Assembly (NCBI RefSeq): GCF_902806685.2
Contig: NC_048539.1
Coordinates: 2,926,501 to 2,990,500 of the forward strand
Length of the DNA: 64,000 nucleotides
Source of the DNA: Maniola hyperantus
Lineage: Eukaryota > Arthropoda > Insecta > Lepidoptera > Nymphalidae
Direction of reading: 5' to 3'
In this document: positions 43,076 through 55,745 of the stretch, in pieces
Layout of the letters: each line of letters starts with the position of its first letter
Numbering within the stretch: the stretch's first letter is position 1
Program-made: the position numbers and the translations under genes
Notes under the pieces: model-generated
Database searches by the model: none
Told to the model about the DNA's origin: nothing
Seen by the model: only the letters and a program-made list of their open reading frames with translations

Positions 43076-43375
43076 AAGCTGTGATAACCTAGCAGTTAGG
43101 ACGTCCGCCTTCTAATTGGAGGTCTTATTAATTCTTAAGAGACTTTCAGAGTTATGTGCGTTTTCAGTAATTAAATATCACTGGCTTTAACGGTGAAGAA
43201 AACATCGTGAGGAAACCTGCATGCCTGAGAGTTTTCCATAATGTTCTCAAAGGTGTGTGAAGTCTACCAATCCGCACATGGCCAGCGTTGTAGACTATGG
43301 CCAAAACCCTTCTCACTCTGAGAGACTCGTGCTCTGTAGTGAGCCGGCGATGTGTTGATCATGATGATGAGTAGT
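43076..43375 (+). mobile_element. SINE family 1, + orientation
   Basis: Head 'gctgtgataacctagcagtt', then 'cgtgaggaaacctgcatgcc', ending 'gtgttgatcatgatgatga'. The B-box region is rearranged ('ggaggtcttattaattc'). It begins ~65 bp from the 5' end of the LINE. Confidence 0.85.
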
Positions 43376-43460
43376 TAGAGAACACGTAGGTCACTATGGT
43401 TCACAAATGTGAATATAAGGCAGTGACATCTTGGGTTTTCTGATGCTGATGGTATATTTT

Positions 43461-43803
43461 TACTTTTTTATTTATTTATTCAGATACAACTTAGCCCTTG
43501 ACTGCAATCTCACCTGATGGTAAGTGATGATGCAGTCTAAGATGATAGCGGGCTAACCTGGAAGGGGTATGGCAGTTTTTACTTAACCCATAGCCCTTTG
43601 GTTTCTACACGGCATTGTACCGGAACGCTAAATCGCTTGGCGGCACGGCTTTGCCGGTAGGGTGGTAACTAGCCACGGCTGAAGCCTCCCACCTGAGCAG
43701 ACCAGAAATTTAGAAATTATAAAATTCCAAACCCCTACCAGGAATCGAACCCGGGACCTCCCACTAATAAGACCACAGCGCTCACCACTGCGCCAGGGAG
43801 GTC
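43461..43803 (-). mobile_element. SINE family 2, complete copy
   Basis: On the reverse strand the tRNA-like head has 'gcgcagtggtgagcgctgtg' (A box) and 'gggttcgattcctgg' (B box). The tail is 'tctgaataaataaataaa' at the left. It is also found at 56912-57230. Confidence 0.9.
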
Positions 43804-43826
43804 GCTTATTACTTAAATATACCTAC

Positions 43827-43912
43827 GTCAAATGATGTCAAAATGACGTCATTTCGATGTTAATGAGACATGGTTCCAGCGCAATAGCAATTTGCGGGAC
43901 TTATTATAGGAT
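43827..43912. mobile_element. MITE family D, partial copy 3
   Basis: 'gatgtcaaaatgacgtcatt' to 'agcaatttgcgggacttatt'. The left half is missing. Confidence 0.75.
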
Positions 43913-45569
43913 CAATGGAATACAAAAGCCACCGCAAAGTTAATAAAGGCGTCACATTTATCAGTGAATGTGAGCCTCGTACCGCTACAATAGGCGTTGG
44001 GATCCCGAGCACGTTTATTGCATGTTTGCTGTTACTGAATTACTGAATTCGAAACGAAAACTACTGTTCTCGGATAGAATTACCCTGTTTCTGGGTAAAC
44101 TAACAAAATAGGGAATGTTTCGATATATATAAGTAGGTAAGTATGCATTTCAAAATTATCGATATATCGTAGGTACATATTATAAGTATCGTACACCGGA
44201 TGATATTTTTATTAGATGATTTATTATAATGATGGTGAAACTTTTCTGATTGGTGGTGTTCGCCGTAGCAATGAGCCGTGATATTTTTCAGTCTTATTAT
44301 TGCTAAGTAGGTAGTAAGTTTCTATTACCAATAGTAGGTATACCTATTATAAAAATGCGAAAGTTTGTCCGTCTATCTGTTACCTTTTTATTTATTATTT
44401 TATCCGTTGACATTAGGTACAGAGATTTCATCCCTGACAGGACATAGGTAGATTAGGTACTTTGTATCCCAGAAAATCAAAAAGTTTTCACGTGATTTTT
44501 AAAACCTTGCATCTATGCGGTGCATGTCGCCGAGACATGAGCATCATTACGATCACGGAACAGAAAAAACAGTACGATAATGGCATGTCGCTCTTGTGTT
44601 CTTGGAAGACATCTTCAGCCCTCAGGTCAATTACATTAGTGGAAGGTTCTAGAGTTTAATTGACAAGAGCAGAAAGTTTTCATGTGTGGATATTGGCAAT
44701 GGTTTGGGTTACTAATAATAATTACATTAAGAAATTTATATAGTTACTTACAAAATTGTAAAACTTTAACGAAGAAAGCTCGGAAGCAAATTACAATTTA
44801 AATACCTAGTACTTACCTAGGTACCTAGTTCCTTAGTAAGTTGGAAACTTGAAATGAAGTACAAGCTTTGTTTTAGCAGTTTCCGCTTCACAACGCAAGT
44901 TCCTGATTTTGTTTCATGAAATAATAACACCTACACAACGTACAAAACGTTTTTTAAATTTTTATTTTAATAAGAAACTTGGGAAATTATGATTGCGGTA
45001 ATGCGAAAGTGCGTTTGATTGTTTATCCTTCAATGACGCCGATATAGTTAAAGACCTGTAGAATCACATCTCTCTCTCTCACTCTCATTCACCATTAGAA
45101 ACCTATTTAGAAGTAACATAATATAGGCATTATATAAGTAGAAGGCTAGCAAAAACTTAGCACTATTATTAGATACGCTACCTAAACACCAATAACTTTG
45201 CCAGATATTGCCATAAAATTTGCCATATACTTATAGTTTTAGTATTTTTCAAACCCGCAATGTATAGCAAGCAAAACTCGGGGTTAACGCCCCGCTTGTG
45301 ACGCGGAATTGCCCCCGTGGCACTTATCTACACAGCTTTCGTTGACCTCTAGACTTCTAGAATCAGTCAGATGTTTTATTTGCAATACATTGCGAACTTT
45401 TAGAAAATACAGGACGTTTTTTGTGCTATCTTATCAGTAATCATCAGTAGATAGAGACTATCACCTTGCTAACTTCTACTACCCTATGAGCATATAAAAC
45501 CTCAGCGAAGTCGGGCGGATCAGCTAGTAAATATAATTTGAAACGAAACTGTTTAAAATACCTTTTTTA
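43913..45569. other. No gene seen; R1-like fragment only
   Basis: An R1-like piece lies at about 44345-44520 ('aaaatgcgaaagtttgtccg'). The rest is AT-rich with no coding signal. Confidence 0.5.
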
Positions 45570-45740
45570 CGAGACATTTAACCGCGATTAATAGCCTCAT
45601 CTGGTGACAGAAGGACTGGCTCATTTTTTGCGCAACGGATCAGCCTGGCTGTCTAGCGCGGAATGCAGTCAGTATTCTTGCACCATTCCCCGCGGGAATG
45701 ATTTGTATAGGTATCAAATAAGGCTAGCTTTAAGTTTTAT
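45570..45740 (+). pseudogene. Second remnant of the 38725-39235 retroelement-like ORF
   Basis: 'gattaatagcctcatctggt', 'tgcgcaacggatcagcctgg' and 'tgcagtcagtattcttg' align with 39072-39180. It is degenerate. Confidence 0.6.
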
Positions 45741-46007
45741 TGTAATATTTTAAAATTAAAAAAAATACCTTTTAGTTTCTAAAGCATACAATTAAATTCA
45801 TTATGTAAACAGAAACTTGGAGATGCGTAAACTGAGTTAAAGTTTTCCGTGCTCCACCGGATGCTTCTACGAATACTAAGTGCCCATATTCCTGACTAAT
45901 GGAATATACACTCCATTTACAGACATACAATGCAATTGTTAACATAGATTTTGATCTTACTTACTAAAAGTGTAAGTAGGTAATTAAACAAGCACTCAAA
46001 GTTAGTA

Positions 46008-46150
46008 AAATTTTGTAAAACCATTCTAGAAATTAATAAGTAATAGCTGTGTCGGTGGTTTTCCAAGTTTCTGTACAAATGTGTGGTTCTAATTAAAGTT
46101 ACATGGGCTCAAAGATTTACATACTGATCTTTCAGCTCGTGTAACCGCGT
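46008..46150 (+). repeat. Dispersed repeat shared with 23361-23495
   Basis: Ordered matches such as 'aattttgtaaaaccattct' and 'caaagatttacat'. Confidence 0.5.
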
Positions 46151-46291
46151 CTGGCAAACCGCAAAAAGTTTATAATCACCATACGTTTCAGCAAACCGCA
46201 GACACAGATATACTCAATATGAAATTCGTTTTTAGATCATTTCTAGAAACATTAAGTTTGATCGGTTAATATTCAATTCATTTATTAAAAT

Positions 46292-46521
46292 ACTAGCTGA
46301 TGCCCGCGACTTCATTTGCTTGGAATAAAGTTTTTTAAAAATCCAGTGGGAACTCTTTGATTTTCCGGGATAAAAAGTATTCTATGTCCTTCCCCGGGAT
46401 ATAAGCTAACTCTGTACCAAATTTCATCAAAATCGGTTGAACGGTTGGGCCGTGAAAAGCTAGCAGACACAGACAGACAGACAGACATACACACTTTCGC
46501 ATTTATAATATTAGTATGGAT
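46292..46521 (+). repeat. Dispersed repeat R1, complete copy
   Basis: 'ctagctgatgcccgcgactt' through '(acag)n' at 46465-46488 to 'tttataatattagtatgg'. Confidence 0.85.
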
Positions 46522-47697
46522 TTAAAAATATTTGTGTTTTTACATATTTATGTGCACAATAAACTTAGTTACTTACTTTAAAAAAAAATGAGAACCAAAC
46601 TACGATTGTATGCAAAGCGCTGAAGAGATCACTGCTATATTACACGCTTGTGACATGTATAGCTATAAAAAATTCTCCCCGTAGCTCACCATGCACAATG
46701 AAGGAAAAATAATATTAATTTATCGTAGTGACTTTTCCTTCAATGTGCACGTGGGCTGACGGTGACGATCAAGTCGGTAGACGCAAACTCCTATCGACAG
46801 TTCAATCACTTAGGTAGGTACTGTACAAACATTTTCCTCTAGTACACGGAAACAATATTTTTAAGTTGTTTACATACCATAAGCTATCCATAGGTGTACT
46901 TACGTACCTTTAGAGTATTATAAAGCATTAGCCATGTAGGTATATTATAGCTACATTATTAGCTTACGTGTTCAAATGGAGGCAATACACGGTGGAATTT
47001 CATTCATAACAATTTGATCCATTCACAGAGTGCCTCGTAATGTTACATATTAACGTTATGACCTAATCATTTTACTACAAGAAGAATTTCCCATAGAAAT
47101 AACAGGCAAACAGTATGAGCAGTCTGGGGTTTTATTCATTGGATTTAGAGCAAACTAATAAGTACTTAAGTAATCATAAGCATAAGGTTAGGATAATATA
47201 ATAGACTAGGATAAAACAATGCATTGTACGGGAAAATTGTTGAAATCTATATGGGAACTCGGAAGCTTTTTAAGATAAGTAGGTAAGTACTCGTAGTTGA
47301 AAATTTTACTAAGGACTAATCAAAATTTTCTCTCCGAACAAAAAACATTCTGATAACGATTATAACTTGTAATTTTTAATCATCATCGATGACAGAATCC
47401 GTAAATGCGTCTACGAAAATGCGCTTGAATATTGATACGAAACTGTCTCCTTTTGTGATTCATCTTAGTTACACTAAGCAGCACTTAAGCTTAGGTACTT
47501 AAGTAGACATATTATTAGGAGTTGAAAACAAACATATTTTCAATCAGTGTCTGGCTATGATCGTAAAGTAAGTTATCCAATTTTCTAAGTCAGAAGACCG
47601 GAATGAAATTTAACATAAATCCTTAACGAGCTCGTCGGGGTATGACAAACACGTGGAATATACTTCTAATCTTTTTAAACATGTACACCTTATCATT

Positions 47698-47880
47698 ATC
47701 ATCATGATCAACCCATCGCTGGTCAACAGGCCATAGTCTGCATGCTGGCCAAGTGCGGATTGGCAGACTTCACACACCTTTGAGAACATTCCATAATGTT
47801 CCATTTCAAATAATTCCAAACTCTGAACTCTCCGGCATGCAGGTTTCCTCATGGTGTTATTCTTTACCGTTTTTTAAACA
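47698..47880 (-). mobile_element. SINE family 1 fragment
   Basis: 'catgatcaacccatcgctgg', then directly 'gccatagtctgcatgctggc' with an internal deletion. The tRNA-like end is missing. Confidence 0.75.
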
Positions 47881-48002
47881 ACTTCCAAAAAGGAGGTGGT
47901 CTTTAATGTATGTACCGTACCTTCCCTACACCGATTTTTTCGAGGTTTCTGGACCTATTTGCAAATTTTTTTGTTCACATTATTGAGTCTTAATATTTAT
48001 CT

Positions 48003-48152
48003 AGGACAAAAGTATAGCCCATGTCCGTCCCTAGGATGCAAGCCATCTCTGTACCAAACGTCAAAATCGGTTAAATGAATGGGGCGTAAAAAGCTAGCAG
48101 AGAGACAAACAGGCAGACACACTTTCGCATTTATAATATTAGTACTATGGAT
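48003..48152 (+). repeat. Dispersed repeat R1, 3' part
   Basis: 'gaccgcccatgtccgtcc'-like words, 'agctagcagagagacaaaca' and 'tttataatattagtactatgg'. Confidence 0.6.
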
Positions 48153-49397
48153 GAGATGAGATTATGCTAAAGTTCAGAAAGCGTAATTCGTAACAAACAA
48201 AGCCGGACAAATGCTTATAAATGTCCGAGGGCTATTACGTAAAAAGTTGAAATTTATTTACCAGATTATAAGATCTTTCTATTAATTTTGGGTATTATTT
48301 ATTTGCAAAGTTGGGATCGGGAGTATCTGCCCCCTAGGCGTAACACAAACAAGTACAAGGTAAAATAAAGAACGTTGGCTAGTGTCCAGTCTCAAGCATA
48401 AACTTTAACAATATGGCTGTTTAACATGGAACTTTGCTCTCTAACTACTTACCTCGGAGCTCCGGGCATTTAGTTTTATGATCCTTCTTATTCGAAGTAT
48501 AGTTACCTACATCATAATGAAAATATATTTCTTTGACGAAGATAATAATAAAATTCATCGATAGTAATACTTAATTGATTTGATACATTCATCTAAACTA
48601 ATACTTAGCACTAGCTTATACTACCGACTTCGGCCGCGTAGACTACACAAATTTCAAACCCCCTTTAACCTCGAGGTTGTAGGTAGTATAAGTAAAGGAA
48701 TAAATCCGAAAACCGTGAATTTGTGGTTACATCACAAAAATAAAATAAAAATGTTTTCTATTTTATGATACTACTATATCCACTAGTTTTTGGTTTATCA
48801 TGCAAAATGTCGAACAAATACGACAGTAGTACGGAACCCTCGGTGCGCGAGTCTGACTCGCACTTGGCCGGTTTTTTAACGCATTAGTACCTATACTTGA
48901 TAATATCTGTGACTTGAAACTATTGTACGACGTATTCCTAATTTAAACGGGAAAGGTAAGTAATTTTCAAATTCGAATTCCGAAGCGTCTACTCTGAGAC
49001 ATACTTACCAACTTAATGGAAAATAGTTTAAGTTTGGAGCAAAAGTTAATCAGCAACTTGCAGTGACAATAGAAGGAAAACTAATTGACTTTCTTATCTA
49101 TTTAAACATTTGAAAATTTAAATTCTGTTATTTACCTACTTGAGAACTTCCTAGGTAAGTATTTCAATAGTTGACTCCTTCCAGCTTCGCACGTTGAGCT
49201 TCAGAGTTCCATAACAAAGAAATGGGGATAGTATACCTACTTAGATTATTCAACAAGGGACTAAAACAAAAGAGTCGAGTATGCTTAAATGGGTTTTGGT
49301 CTCAAGTTAAACACTATACTTTTCATTTCGATTGCAAGAAAATAAAACAGTGATACGCGACCGCGACCTGTGGGTGAGCTTACTATCATAAGTCAAC

Positions 49398-49553
49398 TTT
49401 GCCATATTATGTCACGATCGCAATCACCTTTGATTCGTTGACGCTCGCTCACTATTAGCTACAATGCATTGTTGCAACAAGAATCGCACAAATTCTCCCA
49501 TTCACAACAATTGAGATTGTAATAATGATTGATGAAGGTTTTATGATATCGCC
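49398..49553 (-). mobile_element. MITE family K, copy 1 of an inverted pair
   Basis: 'tatgtcacgatcgcaatcac', 'cgttgacgctcgctcactat' and 'tgagattgtaataatgattg', the reverse complement of 50445-50600. Confidence 0.8.
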
Positions 49554-49730
49554 CTGTAGGTCATTGCGTATGCTCTAGTCATACAACGATACCTATTGCG
49601 CAAGTATAAGGTCAGTTGCCTTTTAACAAGACGCCAAACAGTACATACCTTGCTCAATGACGTGATTGCTCAGCACCATCAATTAGACGTTTTTAAAATA
49701 ATAGTCTTGGTTATTTGGTGAACTATACCC

Positions 49731-49860
49731 GTAGTCCGCGACAGGTTGGCAATCGGGGTATGAGGGCACGTCACCCGCGCTCGCTCGCACCGGGTTAGCG
49801 CGGGGGCTGGGTGCGGGGCGTTCCCTCATCGAATGCCATCTCGACCTGTCGCGTACTATA
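49731..49860. mobile_element. GC-rich palindromic MITE (family G), copy 3
   Basis: 'gtagtccgcgacaggttggc' at the left pairs with 'gccatctcgacctgtcgcgt' at the right. The core is shortened ('cgggggctgggtgcggggcg'). Confidence 0.85.
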
Positions 49861-49989
49861 CGTATCTTTTGGCTCGGTATGCCACTTGGCGTCGCTGTAA
49901 GTGAAAAATTAATTTTAATTAAAAAAAAATATTAGACAACTGTTTGTGTCTGTTTAAGATATCGGGAGAATCCAGTAGAATCTAGCCCA

Positions 49990-50400
49990 TAGATTCAAAG
50001 ATTCAAAGATTCTTTATTTGCGGAAACATTTTACAATGATATGTTATTTTGTCCAGTAGAAATGTAGATAACTCTTATTCACTTATCTGTGATCTTGCCT
50101 CTACTTACTATTACTTGCCACGCTGCGCCTTAACGTGTCATTTACATTCCGCGGCCGCACTCGGTCTGCGCAGAGCCTAAATTTTTTATCAATAGAAACT
50201 TGAGTGATAGAGGATGTATCAGGATGGTGACCTTTGGCTAACTGGAACGAATCTAAAAACAGACTTGCGACTTCCATTGTAAAACAGGAGTCTGTAATTA
50301 TAAAAGGAGGTACTTGACCCAATTTCATGGTAATTGAGAGTCGCAATTTAATGCTACTCATTTAGCTTTTAAGTACTCGTTAACATTTAGGCCGACCGCA
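49990..50400 (-). mobile_element. Probable LINE 3' end with (GATTCAAA)n tail
   Basis: The tail 'gattcaaagattcaaagatt' at 49993, followed by 'ctttatttgc', reads AATAAAG then repeats on the reverse strand. The upstream 86-codon reverse frame ends RPRNVNDTLRRSVASNSK. No polymerase motif is present, so the family is not assigned. Confidence 0.45.
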
Positions 50401-50444
50401 GACATTCGGAAATATGATCCGTTAGTTGAATCTGTAGGTCGATT

Positions 50445-50600
50445 TCATAAAACCTGCATCAATCATTATTACAATCTCAATTGTTGTGATTGGCTGAGTT
50501 TGTGCGATTCTTGTTGCAACAATGCATTGTAGCCAATAGTGAGCGAGCGTCAACCAATCAGAGGTGATTGCGATCGTGACATTGTAGCTGTCAGTCTACC
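50445..50600 (+). mobile_element. MITE family K, copy 2 of an inverted pair
   Basis: 'caatcattattacaatctca', 'gcaacaatgcattgtagcca' and 'aggtgattgcgatcgtgaca'. A further partial copy follows at 50655-50750. Confidence 0.8.
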
Positions 50601-50897
50601 GCAATCGAGCAGCAGAAGTGTAGGGTCGTACCGTCGTAGAATGCCAGCTATAATGTGACGATTGCAATCGCCTCTGATTGTACCTGGTACCTACCATAAA
50701 TTCAGTTAGTCACAATAATTGAGATTTTGGCTATGATTGATGCAGTTTCTACGTAATCTACAATCTACATGCTACCAGCTGGTTTCATAACTTATGTTAC
50801 AGCTATACCTTAGGCGTATCTATAAAAATACTGTTTGGTTTGTAAGAATATCTCTTTCTTTCTTTTTAAAGAATATTAGTCATTGTATATAATATCT

Positions 50898-51055
50898 GTC
50901 CCGGCTGTACTCACGTGTTTAGTCGACGTTAGCCCGACTAGTTTCGAACCCATCCGGGGTCCTTTTTCAAGTGAGTCAGTTCGCCACAACCGCGGCGCGT
51001 TTGCGAACTGACTCCCTTGAAAATGGACCCCGGATGGGTTCGAAACTAGTACTAC
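50898..51055. mobile_element. Foldback element, 'actagtttcgaacccatccg' family
   Basis: The left arm 'cgaacccatccggggtcc' and 'agtgagtcagttcgc' is mirrored by 'gcgaactgactccc' and 'ggaccccggatgggttcg'. It abuts an RTE LINE fragment at 51055 and shares arms with 31610-31716. Confidence 0.8.
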
Positions 51056-51365
51056 AGCTTCGCAACCCGTTGAGCTATGTCGGTCACTCTAGCTCTCCTA
51101 CGGATCTTCTCATTCCTGATTTGATCACGTAGAGAAACTCCAAGCATAGCTCTCTCCATCGCCCGCTAAATGACTCTGAGCTTTCTTATGAGGCACATAG
51201 TTAGCGACTATGTCTCGGATCCAAATGTCATCACTGGCAACACACTCTGTTCGTGGACTTTGCTCTTCAAGCACTGAGGAATTTTGGACAAGAAGACATC
51301 TTGAAGCTTCCTGAACGTTACCCAGCCGAGTTGGATTCGGCGGCTGACCTGTTTCTCGGTACTGT
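51056..51365 (-). mobile_element. RTE LINE fragment (internal ORF part)
   Basis: The reverse strand reads EKQVSRRIQLGWVTFRKLQD and VLPVMTFGSET, the region just upstream of the C-terminal piece seen at 27129, 38117 and 55497. Confidence 0.8.
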
Positions 51366-51588
51366 AATAAAATATACTTAATAATTTAATTTGATTCAAA
51401 CAAAACGCTTCCACTAGTGGTTTGTACCACACGAAATTCTTCCCTTCCTATTTAAGTCTACTTTTCCTTTTTCAGCGTAATTATTTAAAAAAATGTAGAT
51501 TTTTTACGGAAACTCACACAAAATTTAACTCCATCGGAATTAATTACGGACTTTGGATCTACTTATTAATTTTTATTAGAGTCAAGTG

Positions 51589-51610
51589 CCCCCCCCCCCC
51601 CCCCCCCCCC
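51589..51610 (+). repeat. Homopolymer of 22 C
   Basis: An uninterrupted C run at 51589-51610. Its exact length may be a sequencing or assembly artefact. Confidence 0.9.
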
Positions 51611-52486
51611 TCTATCAGCCAAATGGTAGTATATAGGAACGTGAAAAAATTCAGAGCAGTAGTATATATAAGCAATTTTAAAGGAAAACAATCATGGCTA
51701 AGTAGGGGGAGTTATATCTGTTTTTCGAGGATTGTGACTACGGAACCCTACACGCCGGTTTTTGTTGTATTTTGTTTGACGGTAATGCTTGCGAATACCG
51801 TGAGTACTCGACTTCCATACCCCTTCTGTCATCTGAGATCGCAGTCTAGAGTTAACTTGTAATGGATGGTTATAGTCACCTTGTGACGAAAGCACGGATT
51901 GCGGACATGATCTTCAGATATGAAGAATAGTTACCAAAATGATGGCTTTCTTTCTATTGCTTGTAGTAGTTATCTACATATAGGCAATGATCCTTCGCAA
52001 TTTTAATCAAAGAACTCATTTCGGCAAAAATAAAGAGAGATGGATTAGCATGAATCTCAATTTTTACGCATAAATTATTCCATGGTGTTATTTTGAAAGT
52101 CAGTGAATCGGCATTTTACGTACCAGTATTTTACAATAAATTTGACAGTCACTCTCCATAAAGCCAAAGCCAACCGTTTGCCAGGCAGTCGACAGTCGGG
52201 CGCACATCCATTCAGAATGCAAGGCTAAATGTAAAAGCTATAATAACTCCGGTATTCAGCGATATCGGCAATAAATCACTTTACAATAAATTTAATACGT
52301 ACCTACCTATTTATATTTTTTAGCTACGCTCAACGTACGTTGCAAATTGCGATGCCCCTTTCAATTTTACGACTCGCTCGCTCGTACCTTGGTACTATGT
52401 CGGACAACTTTACGAAAGTGTTCCGGTCTTGGTCTCTAGACCAAACGGAGAAGACCCCGCTGCTGTGCTGCTAAGTTTATAGAGAG

Positions 52487-52740
52487 AGAGCCAGCGCGTG
52501 CCATACCTCCGTTATTTTATAAAAGCTGAATGTTTCTCTGCGTATTGTCCCGAACAGAACACAGGAAGGAACGATCAGAGACTATGAAGTTTGGATCATG
52601 GTGGCTTTTATCTGTTATCTCCCAAAGCCACCATGATGCAAACCTCATAGTCGCTGATAGTTCCTCCCTGTATTCTGTTCGGGACAATACGCAGAGAAAC
52701 TTTCTGCTTTTATAAAATAACGAAGGTCTGCGCTGGCTCT
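52487..52740. mobile_element. Foldback MITE family I (~254 bp)
   Basis: The arms 'agagccagcgcgtgcc', 'cgttattttataaaagctga' and 'gcgtattgtcccgaacagaa' are mirrored at the right, ending 'cgctggctct'. A solo arm is at 36928-36992. Confidence 0.88.
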
Positions 52741-53238
52741 TAATCCATTAGAGAAAAACATCAGAATCGACATCAATGTCGGCCAAAGCTGGCAAACTAC
52801 GGCGGTAAGTGCAACAAAGGTACAATTAAAAGGGGTCGTTTGACAAAAAAATCTTGATTTTGCTTTTCACCGTCCCAGCAGAGTAAAATCACCACCTGTT
52901 AAAATTGAGGAGTCATGTTAGTAAATAGGTCATAGTATAGTGAAGCGTTATTTTCACAAAGCAATAAAAGTTTGAAAAACTTTATATAGAACAACGCTTT
53001 TTTGATCGGCTTTATTTTAACGAACCGTTTTGCGTCAGTCTATCACACGAGCCACGTACATGTGCGGTGCACACGAGGTATCGATAGTGACGATAAGTAC
53101 TATCTGTGCCCACGTCTGTGATGACTGATAAAGTGTATATTGTAGAGCTTTGAGCAAACAACTTTGATGTGACGTCCGTAGCAGAAAGGTATGACTTTAG
53201 AGTTGTATCAATAGTTGCAATCAGAGACTCATCAATCT

Positions 53239-53297
53239 TCATGATCAACCCATCGCCTCTTGTGCTCTGTAGTGAGCCAGCGATGGGTTGATCATGA
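53239..53297. repeat. Palindrome made of two SINE family 1 ends
   Basis: 'catgatcaacccatcgcc' and then 'gtgagccagcgatgggttgatcatg' as its inverse within 60 bp, a head-to-head fusion of two SINE tails. Confidence 0.75.
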
Positions 53298-53498
53298 TAA
53301 TCTTTAGTTCGCACCCATAAAATGAATGATTTTGGAAGCGGCTAATGTGCGTACTCGTAATTTTTAACCAAACAAACCTAACGTAGGATCCATTAATAAC
53401 TGGTGTGAACTGATGGTGATAAATAACATTAAGTGCACTGACGTCAGATGACTCGGTCACACTCGGTGCTTTGGAGATTTCTGAAATATGTAATTTTT

Positions 53499-53945
53499 AG
53501 GGTTCCGTACCGTTCCGTCCTCAAAAGGAAAAAATAACCCTTATAGGATCACTTCGTTGTCTTTCTGTATTTCTGTCCGTCTGCCCGTCTGCCCGTCTGT
53601 CTGTCAAGAAAACCTATACCTAGGGTACTTCCCATTGACCTAGAATCATGAAATTTGGCGGGTAGGTAGGCCTTTTTCTAGCAATAAATCTGAAAACTGT
53701 GTATTTTAATTTTTTTTGTGTGATTACATCACACAAAAAAAATTAAAATGTGTTAATGAACATATTATTAGTATTTTCAATTTTCAAAGTATATTCCTAG
53801 AAGTATACCTGTATATTCTAAAACAGATTTGTATTTATTTTTATGCGTAATAGTTTTTGATTTATCGTGCAAAATGTCGAAAAAAATACCGGAGCACGGA
53901 ACGCTCGGTGCGCGAGTCTGACTCGCACTTGCCCGATTTTTTATT
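53499..53945 (+). repeat. Dispersed repeat R3 copy
   Basis: 'tagggttccgtaccgttccg', '(ctgcccgt)n' at 53579 and 'gcgagtctgactcgcacttg'. It has an internal palindrome around 53705-53749 ('gtgtgattacatcacac'). Confidence 0.8.
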
Positions 53946-54377
53946 GAATGTGATGAAATACGATATACGCGATACGATGAGTTCTTACTTTTTCGCGGTA
54001 GCAAGTGATTTTGAACCATTCAATTGACGATTCAAAGACATATTTTGTAAAACTTTATTAGAATAGAAAGTCATTTCATTCCTTTTGAAAATCCTCTTGA
54101 TAAACTGATTTTCTTATACAGCTATTAAGTGCCGTATAAAAACCTACTCCAACCGGATCCGACCAACACCAATCAGCTTTGAAAGCTTGAATAAAATTCG
54201 TTCAGCAATTCTTGTGGTTAGTTTTCAATCAGCGAGTTTAATTTACAATATTATAAGGACAGCCATAAATGCAAAGTATGTACTTATGTATCACGCAATT
54301 CCTAAAATATTTACTTAATTGGCCATTTTATGTCCATTCAAATAGGCGAAAAGATGAAAGGGTTCCTAATAAAGGTT

Positions 54378-54808
54378 TTTAGGGTTCCGTACCTCAAAAG
54401 GAAAAACAGAACCCTTATAGGATCACTTCGTTGTCCGTCTGTCGGTCTCTCAAGAAACCTACAGGGTACTTCCCGTTGACCTAGAATCATGAAATTTGGC
54501 AGGCAGGTAGATCTTATAGCAGAAATTAGGTGAAAAATCAGAAAACCGTGAATTTGTGGTTACATCACACAAAAAAAAAATTGTGGTCATGTACTAAAAA
54601 TTAGTATTTTCCATTCCGAAGTAAGATAACTATATCAAGTGGGGTATTATATGAAAGGGCTTCATTTGGGCATTCTAAAACAGATTTTTATTTATTTTTA
54701 TGCATCATAGTTTTTTAATTATCGTGTAAAATGTCGGAAAAATACGACTGTAGTACGGAACCCTCGTTGCGCGAGCCTGACACGCACTTGGCCGGTTTTT
54801 TTTTAATC
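54378..54808 (+). repeat. Dispersed repeat R3 copy
   Basis: 'tagggttccgtacctcaaaa' to 'acgcacttggccggtttt'. It shares 'gggtacttcccgttgaccta' with 53499-53945. Confidence 0.85.
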
Positions 54809-54839
54809 CAGAGCTTATGAAAAGGCACGTATTGATTTC

Positions 54840-55496
54840 TAATCGTACCTACCTGTATAATATGTAACTTGTAGGTAACTATTAATTTGCTAGAGGAAAA
54901 AGCTCCAAAGATTCTTTCAAAAGTTCTGACCTTATCAGTGTTTACAGTTTAGTATGATAAGCGTAGCACACATACTCCTTTAAAATGAATAAAAGCATAA
55001 ATTAACGTTCATTACGTTAAACACAAGAAAATTTCATTGAGGTTTTCCTTCATTATACGCAATGTATCGTATCTTATTCGTTAAAATACTGGATAAGTAC
55101 TCCAAACAGCTAATGAAAGAGTGCCGTGTACAGGAATCGTTTTTCAGTATTTAATTGAACTTTGGTTCGAACGGACGTGAGTGAGCTTATGAGCCTAAAG
55201 TGAAATATTACTTATAGAAAAGTTTTCAAATAGTGTAATGTTTATCATAATATGTAATTAGTGAAACTTAAGGTGCGGAAAAATATAGTGCGAATTAAAA
55301 AAACTTTTAGATAAATAACTGGTTAATTAGTTAGAATTATTATTATGTATACATAAGTAGATAATGAACAATTTATATAGACTTTCCGGGTTATAAGCGG
55401 ACTTTTTAAGGTAAGTTTGATATACCATACATAATTGCCATGCTGTTTATGCAAGTCGTTGTGTTTACGCTATAATAATTATATTTTAATGAAAGT
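54840..55496. other. No gene seen
   Basis: AT-rich DNA without motif-bearing frames. Confidence 0.5.
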
Positions 55497-55745
55497 TCAT
55501 CATCATCATCATCATCAACCGATAGATGTCCACTGCTGGACATAGGTCTCTTGCAGGGACTTCCACACGCCACGGTCTTACGCCGCCTGAATCAAGCGGC
55601 TCCCTGCGACTCGTCTGATGTCGTCTGTCCACCTAGTGGTGGTCTTCCAACGCTGCGCTTTTCGGTGCGAGGTCGCCATTCCAGGACCTTAGGACCCCAA
55701 CGTCTATCGGTTTTTCAAACTATATGCACTGCCCATTGCCACTTC
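55497..55745 (-). mobile_element. RTE LINE 3' end
   Basis: (atc)n at 55500-55517, then 'aaccgatagatgtccactgc'. The reverse frame matches 27129-27400, including the GRPPTRW region with one shift. Confidence 0.85.

Noticed and set aside
50101..50361. 86-codon minus-strand frame as a host gene
   Set aside because: It lies upstream of an AATAAAG plus (gattcaaa)n tail, which fits a LINE 3' end better, and no host family is recognisable.
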